Assembly: GCA_002420005.1 (NCBI GenBank)
Contig: DIHE01000018.1
Span: 1,927 to 65,926 of the forward strand
Direction of reading: 5' to 3'
Length of the DNA: 64,000 nt
Source of the DNA: Holophagales bacterium UBA5704
Lineage (GTDB): Bacteria > Acidobacteriota > Thermoanaerobaculia > Multivoradales > UBA5704
Shown here piece by piece: positions 34,497 through 42,384 of the stretch (position 1 is its first letter; each line of letters starts with the position of its first letter). A program made the translations under genes and the position numbers. Under the pieces are notes generated by a model, which saw only the letters and a list, made by a program, of their open reading frames with translations, searched no databases and was not told the origin of the DNA.

Positions 34497-35729
34497 ATGC
34501 GACGAGAGACCGCACCGGGTTGGGCCCTCCCTCTCCTGATCCTGCTGGCGACGGCCGGCGCGTGGATCGGGTCGATGCTCACCAGCTACCACCTGTCCGC
34601 GGGCAAGGCGCCCTGGAAGGTGTTTCAGGCGGTGTGCGGGACGGACGGCGGCGGCTGCTCGGAGGTGCTGGCGAGCCCGTGGGCGGTGCTGCCGGGCGGC
34701 ATCCCCCTGGCTCTGGCCGGGGCGCTCTATTTCGGCGGGCTCGCGCTCTGGTACCTGGTCGTCGGTCTCGCCAACCGCCGCGGGCGCTTCTGGCACGCCC
34801 TGCCGCTCGCCGTCCAGGTGGCCGGCGCGATGGCGTCGATCGTTCTCCTGACCGTCATGCTCACCCGGATCGGCGCTCTCTGCTGGTGGTGCACGCTCTC
34901 GCACCTGATCAACTTCGCCCTGCTCTTCGTCGCCTGGAAAGCCTGGCCGCGCGACGACGGCTACTCCAACGAGCCGGCCGTGCCGAGCGTCCGGCTCGGC
35001 CTGGCCGGCGTGCTGTTGATGGCCGCCCTGGTGCTTCTCGCCGGCCAGTGGCTGCTGGTGAAGCGGTCGGGCGTGATGGCCGAGGAGGCGAACCGCTATG
35101 CGCGGACCTTCTTCGAGGACGTCGATCTCCAGCGCTACCTCCACGAGCGCCAGACCGCCCGGGACCTCGCGGTGCGGCCGGACGATCCGATCCGCGGCGA
35201 GGCGGCGGCACCGCACACGCTGGTGGTGTTCAGCGATTTCCAGTGCCCGGGTTGCCGTGCCTTCGCGGAGTTTTCCGAGCGGGAGCTGATGCCGCGGTTC
35301 CCCGGCCGGCTGCGCATCGTCTACAAGCATTTTCCCTTGCAGCCGGAGTGCAATCCGGGCCTGGCGAAGACCGTCCACCCGCGGGCGTGCGAGGCGGCTT
35401 TCGCCGCCGAGGCGGCGCGCGAGCTGGGCGGCTCTCCCGCCTTCTGGAAGATGCATGACCTCCTCTTCGCCCGGCAGGCGACGCTGGAGACAGGTCCCTG
35501 GGCCGACCTGGCACGGCAGGCCGGGCTCGACGGCGCCGCGGTGGCCGACCGGGTGAGCCGGCGCGTGGCGCTCGATCGGGTCCTCGCGGATACGGCGCTC
35601 GGCCGGGACGTCCGCGTCGATCACACCCCGTTCCTGCTCCTCGACGGCCGCCCGGTGGACGACTGGAGCCGCATCGAGGTCTGGCAGGCCTTGGTGGGTG
35701 GGACCGAGGTGCGGCGGTTCGGTCAGTAG
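34497..35729 (+). CDS. VKOR-DsbA fusion, disulfide-forming membrane enzyme
   Basis: This 410-residue protein has two parts. The N-terminal VKOR domain has four to five membrane helices (LLILLATAGAWIGSML first), a loop cysteine pair (VCGTDGGGCSEV) and the quinone-side CWWC in GALCWWCTLSHLINF. The C-terminal thioredoxin-fold DsbA-like domain, from about residue 240, carries the active site FSDFQCPGCRAFAEF and a cis-Pro loop DHTPFLLLDG. Such fusions oxidise exported proteins and pass electrons to quinone, replacing DsbB and DsbA. The ATG at 34497 follows GAGGAGGCG. The gene converges on a cysteine-rich exported protein gene with a 7-bp overlap, so that protein could be a client. Confidence 0.92.
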   Translation: MRRETAPGWALPLLILLATAGAWIGSMLTSYHLSAGKAPWKVFQAVCGTDGGGCSEVLASPWAVLPGGIPLALAGALYFGGLALWYLVVGLANRRGRFWHALPLAVQVAGAMASIVLLTVMLTRIGALCWWCTLSHLINFALLFVAWKAWPRDDGYSNEPAVPSVRLGLAGVLLMAALVLLAGQWLLVKRSGVMAEEANRYARTFFEDVDLQRYLHERQTARDLAVRPDDPIRGEAAAPHTLVVFSDFQCPGCRAFAEFSERELMPRFPGRLRIVYKHFPLQPECNPGLAKTVHPRACEAAFAAEAARELGGSPAFWKMHDLLFARQATLETGPWADLARQAGLDGAAVADRVSRRVALDRVLADTALGRDVRVDHTPFLLLDGRPVDDWSRIEVWQALVGGTEVRRFGQ

Positions 35730-37156
35730 CAACGGGCCGGGCACCAGTTGAGCGGACGCGTCAGGTGTTGCCGATAGTCCGAGGCGGCGCCGAAGGAGGC
35801 TCCGCTCCAGACGTTGTAGGTGCCATAGGGCGGCACGTCCCGGGCGTAGGAGGGGTAAGGGATGTAGGGATTGAGCCAGGTGTTGAGCTCTCCGGCGTTT
35901 TGAACCTTCAGGAAGACCTCGGTGACGATATCGCAGCGGTTGTCGCTGCAGTCGTCGGCGTCGGCATACCCTCCGTTGTTGCAGGCACTCTGGGTCGGGT
36001 ACATGGCGTGCTTGCCTTCCGCGCACCAGACTCTCTGCAGAGTGGTGGTGCCAAAGTTCCCTTGCGACCTGAAGGAGGAGCTGTCACCGGTCGCCTGCCA
36101 ATGGGCGGACATGAACTCTTTGATCAGGCGCCAGGGAGTGACGTCATTTTGCGCGGCACCCCAGCTCACTCCCCAGTCTGCTCCATCGGTGTCCTTACGT
36201 GCCACCAGGACGGCGTAGACCTCGCTGTCGCCATTGTGAGCACCGCCCCAGGTATCGTCCCCCAGGTCCCAATTCCAGGCGATGCCGTAGCGGATCTCGA
36301 TGCACTGGAAGGGCTCCACACAGTCGATCCCATTGCCGGGGCTATAGGGGTGTGCGACAAAGGGAATCCGTCCATTGGCCGAGTTGGAATACCCGGGAAC
36401 GGACAGCCCGTAGAGCTGGCGGCGATCGCCGTAGGCGAGCCCTTCGTAGGTTCCGCAATGGAGGTTGAGCATGGGGAAGAACTTCTGTGCGAGCAGAAGC
36501 TCGAGAGGGTCTGGGAGCCCGTCCGCGTCGAAGTCTTCGGGCGCCGGAGCGCCGCGGTAGACGGTGACGAAGTCGGTCAGCGTGTTGCCGGCCGGCCAGG
36601 CATTGGCGTAGCACGTTCCGTTGTGGCGATAGGAGCGGTTGGTTACGGTGCGGTGGGTGGTTCCGCAGAGGCCGGCGCCATCCCAAGGCCGGCACTGGTA
36701 GGCATAGCCGTCGTAGGGGAGGTAGTACGACTCGGTGCCGTCGCAATTCGCACCGGTGAAATGGCTGATATAGGCGGCTTCGGCAGGGACGCAGCTTGCT
36801 TCTCCGCAATAGCTGTCGCCGCGGTAGACGGTGACGAACTCACTGAGGGTGTTTCCGTTCGGCCATGCGTTGGTATAGCAGGTTCCATTGTGGCGGTAGG
36901 AACGATTGGTGACGGTTCTCTGGGTGGTCCCACACAGGCCGGCCCCGTCCCACGGGCGGCATTGATAGGCGTAACCGTCGTAGGGGAGGTAGTAGGACTC
37001 GGTGCCGTCACAGCTCGCGCCGGTGAAATGGCTGATGTATGCGCCTTGCGGCGAGACGCAGGTCGCCTCGCCGCAAGAGTCCGCCCGGCCGGCGGTGGCG
37101 CTCAGAACGAGAAGGGTGCCGAGGCAGGCGATCGCGTGAGTTGGATTGATTTTCAT
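35723..37156 (-). CDS. Secreted cysteine-rich protein with tandem 89-residue repeats
   Basis: This 477-residue exported protein (signal AIACLGTLLVLSATAGRA) has two adjacent 89-residue units that are about 90% identical. Each has six cysteines (CGEATC, GASCDGTESYYLPYDG, YQCRPWDGAGLCG, HNGTCY). After an Asp-rich DFDADGLPDPLE linker comes a domain of about 270 residues with QKFFPMLNLHCG and DSEVYAVLVARKD, resembling the VPS62/DUF946-type fold, with more cysteines to the end (WCPARCY). I do not recognise the repeat. AAGGAGG precedes the ATG. Cysteine content and the adjoining VKOR-DsbA gene suggest a disulfide-stabilised extracellular protein. Confidence 0.7.
   Translation of the reverse strand: MKINPTHAIACLGTLLVLSATAGRADSCGEATCVSPQGAYISHFTGASCDGTESYYLPYDGYAYQCRPWDGAGLCGTTQRTVTNRSYRHNGTCYTNAWPNGNTLSEFVTVYRGDSYCGEASCVPAEAAYISHFTGANCDGTESYYLPYDGYAYQCRPWDGAGLCGTTHRTVTNRSYRHNGTCYANAWPAGNTLTDFVTVYRGAPAPEDFDADGLPDPLELLLAQKFFPMLNLHCGTYEGLAYGDRRQLYGLSVPGYSNSANGRIPFVAHPYSPGNGIDCVEPFQCIEIRYGIAWNWDLGDDTWGGAHNGDSEVYAVLVARKDTDGADWGVSWGAAQNDVTPWRLIKEFMSAHWQATGDSSSFRSQGNFGTTTLQRVWCAEGKHAMYPTQSACNNGGYADADDCSDNRCDIVTEVFLKVQNAGELNTWLNPYIPYPSYARDVPPYGTYNVWSGASFGAASDYRQHLTRPLNWCPARCY
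36542..37075. repeat. Two 267-bp tandem repeats inside the cysteine-rich gene
   Basis: Two in-frame copies (about 36809-37075 and 36542-36808) encode the duplicated 89-residue units. DNA identity is high but third positions differ in places, so the duplication is recent but not brand new. Confidence 0.75.
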
Positions 37157-37338
37157 CGTGGCCTCCTTGGAGGTTGGCTTCAGGGGCCGGGCCGGCCGAG
37201 CCGACCGATCCGGCTTCCGAGTCGGCCCAGGGGAGGGCCGAGCAACCCGGCGGGAGTCTGGCGGTGAGGCTTGGAGCAGTGCCGCCAAGCCGGCCGCACG
37301 GGCCTGTTCATCATAGGGTTTGCTGGTGGAAGAAGTTG

Positions 37339-37375
37339 CCACCCTTAGAGGGGGGACTATCCTCTACAAGGGTGG
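37339..37375. promoter_or_regulatory. Long imperfect inverted repeat in a divergent intergenic region
   Basis: CCACCCTTAGAGG and CCTCTACAAGGGTGG can pair in a 13-bp stem with a 2-nt bulge and a loop of about 9 nt. It is the only marked structure in the 303-bp gap between the cysteine-rich gene and the amidase gene. It could be an operator for either divergent promoter or an RNA hairpin in the amidase leader, which begins about 85 bp before its start. Confidence 0.4.
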
Positions 37376-37459
37376 GCGTGAGGGATTCGGCGCCTCCCGG
37401 GCGTTTGACCCTCTCCTGCGTCTCGACTAGTCTGGACACCGAATGGAAGGAGACTCGGC

Positions 37460-38221
37460 ATGAAAGCGACGAGCATCCCAGGGCATGAGAAGAGCTTCCG
37501 GACCACCGGCAGGGACTCGAGCGGCAAGCAGCACGTCTTGACGCCTTTCGAGGTCACCGTGCCGGGCACGGCGGAGAAGGTGCCGATGGTGCGGTGCGTC
37601 CGCGAGAATGGGGACGAGAGCTTCTACTTCCAGGAGGAGCTCCCCAAGCAGCGGATCGTCCTCCATTTCACCGCCGGGTATTTGAAGGGGGACATCGACA
37701 CCCTGACGCGAGAAGGGAACCACGTCTCGGTCCCCTTCGTGATCGGCCGCGACGGCACGATCTACAACCTTTGGTCCTCCAAATACTGGTCGTACCATCT
37801 CGGACCCGGAGCACAAGGTGGGAACACCGAGATGAGCCGGAGCAGCGTCGGCATCGAGATCTCCAACATCGGAGCCCTGCAGAAGAAGGGGACGAAGCTG
37901 GTCACGCAGTACAGCAGCAAGGACGTCTACTGCGCGGAGACCGAGACCTCGTTCTATCAGAAGGCGACCTTCCGCGGGCATGACTATTTCGCCACCTACC
38001 CGAAGGCGCAATACGACAGCGTGATCCGCCTGCTCCGTTTCCTGACGGCGAGATACAACATCCCCCGCCAGTTCGTCGACGCGGCGCAGCGCTATGACAC
38101 ATTCCCCACGGTGAACCAGTTCCGGGGGATCACGTCCCACGTGAACTATCGTCCCTCGGGGAAGTGGGACATCGGCCCCGCCTTCGAGTGGGACACGGTG
38201 ATCGCCGGCGTGCAGGCCTGA
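37460..38221 (+). CDS. N-acetylmuramoyl-L-alanine amidase (Amidase_2/PGRP fold)
   Basis: This 253-residue zinc amidase should cut the bond between MurNAc and the peptide stem of peptidoglycan. Candidate zinc ligands are His in QRIVLHFTAGY and, near the C terminus, His and Asp in TSHVNYRPSGKWDIGP, the standard Amidase_2 pattern. Between them are VSVPFVIGRDGTIYNLW and SSVGIEISNIG, core strands of the fold. It has no signal peptide or cell-wall-binding repeat, so it may act in the cytoplasm (AmpD-like recycling) or be exported another way; phage or contractile-system cargo is also possible. AAGGAG lies just before the ATG. Confidence 0.85.
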   Translation: MKATSIPGHEKSFRTTGRDSSGKQHVLTPFEVTVPGTAEKVPMVRCVRENGDESFYFQEELPKQRIVLHFTAGYLKGDIDTLTREGNHVSVPFVIGRDGTIYNLWSSKYWSYHLGPGAQGGNTEMSRSSVGIEISNIGALQKKGTKLVTQYSSKDVYCAETETSFYQKATFRGHDYFATYPKAQYDSVIRLLRFLTARYNIPRQFVDAAQRYDTFPTVNQFRGITSHVNYRPSGKWDIGPAFEWDTVIAGVQA

Positions 38222-38378
38222 GGCGACCGGGCGGGCACCCGGTCAGCCGCAGCAGCACCGCCGTCACCCCGATCGCGCGATCCTTGCGGATTCCTTGAGG
38301 GGGGAGAGCCGTCGCGGTCCCGGTCAGCCACACGGGAGTGGCGGCCATGCCCCAGGTCTGTGCGGGCACCGCCAAACC

Positions 38379-38651
38379 TTCGGCGGCCACCACCGAGCTT
38401 TCGGCGGTCACCGCCATGCCTTCGGCGGCCACCACCCAAGTTTCGGCGGCCACCGCCATGCCTTCGGCGGTCTCCACCCAGCTCTGGGCGGTCACCGCCA
38501 CAACTTCGGTGGTCATGCCCCAGTTCTGGGTGGTCACCGCCGCACCCTCGGCGGTCTCCACCACAACTTCGGTGGCCAAGCTCCAACTCTGGGTGGCCAC
38601 CGCCACGGCTTCGGCAGCCACCACCGAGCTCTGGGGTGTCACCTCTGAAGC
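38379..38651. repeat. 21-bp tandem repeat array, 13 units, upstream of hsdM
   Basis: The consensus is TTCGGCGGYCACCRCCAWGCC in a strict 21-bp period. It has 13 consecutive units with alternating sub-types (TTCGGCGG... and CTGGGYGG...) and decayed edges back to about 38340. There is no spacer, so this is not CRISPR. Because 21 is a multiple of 3, several frames stay open as heptad-like peptides, but none has a convincing start or ribosome site. The array ends 48 bp before the hsdM ATG, in the expected promoter zone. The rest of 38222-38378 shows no gene. Confidence 0.85.
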
Positions 38652-38698
38652 CGGCGCGATGTCTGCGCTACCCCGGTGGTCGGCTAGAATGCCGTGCC

Positions 38699-41107
38699 AT
38701 GGCGCTCAAGAAATCAGAGCTGTACAGCTCCCTCTGGCAGAGCTGCGACGAGTTGCGCGGCGGCATGGATGCCAGCCAGTACAAGGACTACGTCCTCGGC
38801 CTGCTGTTCCTCAAGTATGTCAGCGACAAGTATGCCGGCAAGCCCTACGCTCCCATCCGGATTCCCGCCGGGGCCGGCTTCCAGGACATGGTCGCCCTCA
38901 AGGGCAAGAGCGATATCGGCGACCAGATCAACAAGAAGATCGTCGCCCCGTTGGCCAAGGCCAACCAGCAGATCAACGTGGGCGACTTCCCGGACTTCGA
39001 CGACCCGGTCAAGCTCGGCGACGGCAAGGAGAAGGTCGAGCGGCTCACCAACCTCATCACCATCTTCGAGAACCCGGCTCTCGACTTCTCCAGGAACCGG
39101 GCCGGCGACGACGACATCCTGGGCGATGCCTACGAGTACCTGATGCGCCACTTCGCCACCGAGAGTGGCAAGAGCAAGGGCCAGTTCTACACCCCGGCCG
39201 AGGTCAGCCGCATCATGGCGCAGATCCTCGGCATCCGCACCGCCAGGACCCGCGCCTCCACCACCGTCTACGATCCCACCTGCGGCTCGGGCTCGCTGCT
39301 CCTGAAAGTGGCCGACGAGGCCGGTACCGCCGTCACCCTCTACGGGCAGGAAAAGGACGCCGCCACCAGCGGTCTCGCCCGGATGAACATGATCCTGCAC
39401 GGCAACCCGACCGCCGTCATCGTGCAGGGCAACACGCTGACCGCTCCCCATTTCGTGGAGACCGGCGCCGGCACCCTGGGGACCTTCGACTACGTCGTCG
39501 CCAATCCGCCGTTCTCGGACAAGCGCTGGAGCACCGGCCTCGATCCGGAGCACGACCGTTTCGGCCGGTTCGAGACCTTCGGCGTGCCGCCGGCCAAGCA
39601 GGGCGACTACGCCTACCTGCTGCACATCGTCCGCTCCCTCAAGCCCACCGGCAAGGGAGCCTGCATCCTGCCGCACGGCGTGCTGTTCCGCGGCAACGCC
39701 GAGGCCGGCATCCGCCGCGCCCTCGTGCAGAGGGGGTATATCAAAGGCATCATCGGCCTGCCGGCCAACCTCTTCTACGGTACCGGCATCCCCGCCTGCA
39801 TCGTCGTGATCGACAAGCAGGACGCCCAGGCCCGCAAGGGCGTGTTCATGATCGACGCGAGCGGCGGCTTCCTCAAGGACGGCCCGAAGAACCGTCTGCG
39901 CGAGATGGACATCCACAAGATCGTGGACGTCTTCAACCGGCGGCTCGAAGTCCCGAGGTACTCCCGCATCGTCCCCCTCGCGGAGATCGAGCAGAACGAG
40001 TACAACCTCAACCTCCCGCGTTACATCGACAGCCAGACGCCCGAGGACCTGCAGGACATCGCGGGCCACCTGCGAGGCGGCATCCCGGCCGCCGACGTCG
40101 ACGCCCTGGAGCGCTACTGGGCCGTCTGCCCGGAGCTGCGGCATGCCCTGTTCAAGAAGAGCCGCCGTGGCTACCTGCGCCTCGCGGTGGAGAAGGGGGC
40201 CCTCCAGGCCGCCATCTACGACCACCCCGAGTTTGCCGCCTTCCTCGCCGGCATGAACGCCCATTTCGCCGCGTGGCGGAAGAAGCGGGCTGCGACCCTC
40301 AAGTCCCTGGGGGCCGGCTGCCACCCCAAGCAGGTGATCGCGGAGCTGGCCGAGGGCTTGCTCGCCCACTACGACGGCCGGCCGCTCATCGACCCGTACG
40401 ACGTCTATCAACACCTGATGGACTATTGGGCCGAGACGATGCAGGACGACTGCTACCTGATCGCCGCCGACGGCTGGCAGGCCAAGACCAGCCGCATCAT
40501 CGAGAAGGACAAGAAGGGCAAGGAGAGGGACAGGGGCTGGGCGTGCGATCTCGTCCCCAAGGCGCTCCTCGTCGCCCGGTTTTTCGCGAAGGACCAGGCC
40601 GCCCTCGACGATCTCACCGCCGAGCTGGAAGGGGTCACCGCCCGGCTCACCGAGCTGGAGGAAGAGCACGGCGGCGAGGAAGGCGCCTTCACCGAGCTGG
40701 ACAAAGTGAACAGGCCCAATGTCGCCACCCGGCTGAGAGAGATCCAGGGCGACAAGGATGCGAAAGAGGAGGCCGCCGCGCTGCGCGAGTGGCTCCGCCT
40801 TCACGAGGAAGAAGCCGATCTCAAGAAGCGTCTCAAGGAAGCCGACGCCGCGCTCGACGCCAAAGCCTACGCCAAGTACCCGAAACTCACCGAGCCCGAG
40901 ATCAAAGCGCTGATCGTGGACGACAAATGGCTCGCCGCCCTCGCCACCGCCATCCACGGCGAGATGGACCGCGTGAGCCGGCAGCTCACCCAACGGGTGA
41001 AGGAGCTGGCCGAGCGGTACGAGACGCCGCTGCCGCAGCTCTCCGATCGCGTGGCGGAGCTGGAAGCCAAGGTGAACGGCCATCTGGAGAGGATGGGGTT
41101 CAGATGA
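38699..41107 (+). CDS. hsdM: Type I restriction-modification methyltransferase subunit
   Basis: This 802-residue N6-adenine methyltransferase forms the modification core (M2S) of the type I enzyme. An N-terminal helical domain (WQSCDELRGGMDASQYKDY) precedes the catalytic fold, which has motif I YDPTCGSGSLLL, SESGKSKGQFYTPAEV-type entry residues (ESGKSKGQFYTPAEVS) and motif IV NPPFSDKRW. The C-terminal 200 residues are charged coiled coil (LTAELEGVTARLTELEEEHG and following), longer than in EcoKI HsdM (529 residues) and typical of the larger HsdM class. The ATG at 38699 starts ALKKSELYSSLW, as in relatives. The stop overlaps hsdS (ATGA). Confidence 0.95.
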   Translation: MALKKSELYSSLWQSCDELRGGMDASQYKDYVLGLLFLKYVSDKYAGKPYAPIRIPAGAGFQDMVALKGKSDIGDQINKKIVAPLAKANQQINVGDFPDFDDPVKLGDGKEKVERLTNLITIFENPALDFSRNRAGDDDILGDAYEYLMRHFATESGKSKGQFYTPAEVSRIMAQILGIRTARTRASTTVYDPTCGSGSLLLKVADEAGTAVTLYGQEKDAATSGLARMNMILHGNPTAVIVQGNTLTAPHFVETGAGTLGTFDYVVANPPFSDKRWSTGLDPEHDRFGRFETFGVPPAKQGDYAYLLHIVRSLKPTGKGACILPHGVLFRGNAEAGIRRALVQRGYIKGIIGLPANLFYGTGIPACIVVIDKQDAQARKGVFMIDASGGFLKDGPKNRLREMDIHKIVDVFNRRLEVPRYSRIVPLAEIEQNEYNLNLPRYIDSQTPEDLQDIAGHLRGGIPAADVDALERYWAVCPELRHALFKKSRRGYLRLAVEKGALQAAIYDHPEFAAFLAGMNAHFAAWRKKRAATLKSLGAGCHPKQVIAELAEGLLAHYDGRPLIDPYDVYQHLMDYWAETMQDDCYLIAADGWQAKTSRIIEKDKKGKERDRGWACDLVPKALLVARFFAKDQAALDDLTAELEGVTARLTELEEEHGGEEGAFTELDKVNRPNVATRLREIQGDKDAKEEAAALREWLRLHEEEADLKKRLKEADAALDAKAYAKYPKLTEPEIKALIVDDKWLAALATAIHGEMDRVSRQLTQRVKELAERYETPLPQLSDRVAELEAKVNGHLERMGFR

Positions 41108-42384
41108 CGGGTGTGCGAGCGCCGCGCTCAGGCGAGCGAATCGTCGGTTGGCTTCAAGGGCGGCTTTCGCCCACGCCGACTCACCTACCTTGGAAGTGGG
41201 AGCTGGTCAGGCTGACTACGGTGGCACGCCTCGAAAGCGGGCACACACCGAGCAGACGGCGGCCCGAGTATTGGGGCGGGGACATCCCTTGGATATCTCT
41301 GCACGACAGTGCGGCGCTCGATGTCCCGGAGATTCAAACCACTGCGCTATCAATCAGCGCGCTCGGCCTTGAAAATTCCTCAGCGAGGCTTCTTCCGAAA
41401 GGGACCGTCGTCTTCTCAAGGACGGCGACGGTCGGGAAGGCCACGGTGATGGGCCGGCAGATGGCGACGAGTCAGGACTTTGCAAACTACATCTGCGGAA
41501 GTCAGCTTCACAACCGCTACTTGATGCATCTTTTCCGGTTCATGGCACCCGAGTGGAAGCGGCTCATGGCAGGGAGCACTCACAACTCGATCTACATGCC
41601 GGTCTTCAAGGACTTGCAGATTCTGCTCCCGCCATACGCCGAACAAGAAGCCATCGCCGAGGCGTTGAGCGATGCGGATACCCTCATCGAATCCCTGGAG
41701 CGACTTCTCGCCAAGAAGCGCCAGATCAAGCAGGGGGCCATGCAGGAGTTGCTCAGCGGGCGGCGGCGGTTGCCTGGGTTTTGCGGCGAGTGGGAAGTGA
41801 ATCGGCTTGAGGCGCTGGGGATTTGGGTCGGTGGCATGACGCCGGCACTGCGAAACCTGGAATACTGGAAGAATGGAACTTTTCCATGGGTCTCTTCCGG
41901 GGATGTGAAGTCAACTCTGCTGACATCTACGGCGTTCGCGGTCTCAGAATATGCGATCAGGCAAGGCGCCGCGCCGCTCCTCCCGGCGAAGTCCATAATC
42001 ATCGTCATGCGGAGCGGCATCCTCCGGAATTTTCTTCCCGTCGCCATGGCGATGGTTCCGATGTCTATCAATCAAGATATAAAAGCTCTGATCCCCAGCA
42101 AGCAAGCCTTGGCCGAGTACATGCTGCATGCGTTGACCTGGAATGGTAGCCGGATTCGTGCGCGGTGTCTTAAGTCAGGCACAACAGTGGAAAGCATTGA
42201 ATTTCGCTGGCTCAAAGAATTCACGATTCCGGTGCCACCCCTCCCGGAGCAAGCCGCCATCGCCGCCATCCTCTCCGACATGGACGCCGAGATCGACGCG
42301 CTCGAAGCGAAGCTCACCAAGGCCCGCGAGGTCAAACAAGGCATGATGCAGGAGCTGCTCACCGGGAGGATTCGCCTGGTATGA
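41104..42384 (+). CDS. hsdS: Type I restriction-modification specificity subunit
   Basis: This 426-residue DNA-recognition subunit has the usual two target-recognition domains, each opening with the family pattern (IPWISLHDSAALD at about 60; FPWVSSGDVKSTLL at about 262). Each is closed by a conserved helical spacer (PYAEQEAIAEALSDADTLIE to MQELLSGRRRL; PLPEQAAIAAILSDMDAEID to MQELLTGRIRL). It determines a bipartite target that cannot be read by eye. The second recognition domain is lower in GC than the rest of the operon (AATCAAGATATAAAAGC at about 42070), as expected from exchange of specificity domains. Starts and stops overlap both neighbours by 4 nt. Confidence 0.95.
   Translation: MTGVRAPRSGERIVGWLQGRLSPTPTHLPWKWELVRLTTVARLESGHTPSRRRPEYWGGDIPWISLHDSAALDVPEIQTTALSISALGLENSSARLLPKGTVVFSRTATVGKATVMGRQMATSQDFANYICGSQLHNRYLMHLFRFMAPEWKRLMAGSTHNSIYMPVFKDLQILLPPYAEQEAIAEALSDADTLIESLERLLAKKRQIKQGAMQELLSGRRRLPGFCGEWEVNRLEALGIWVGGMTPALRNLEYWKNGTFPWVSSGDVKSTLLTSTAFAVSEYAIRQGAAPLLPAKSIIIVMRSGILRNFLPVAMAMVPMSINQDIKALIPSKQALAEYMLHALTWNGSRIRARCLKSGTTVESIEFRWLKEFTIPVPPLPEQAAIAAILSDMDAEIDALEAKLTKAREVKQGMMQELLTGRIRLV

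Noticed and set aside
38379..38651. CRISPR array
   Set aside because: The 21-bp units follow one another without spacers, and there are no cas genes.
38338..42384. A plus-strand frame open from the 21-bp array through hsdM into hsdS
   Set aside because: The stretch before 41104 is an out-of-frame reading of hsdM; only the HsdS part is real, with its own ATG in the ATGA overlap.
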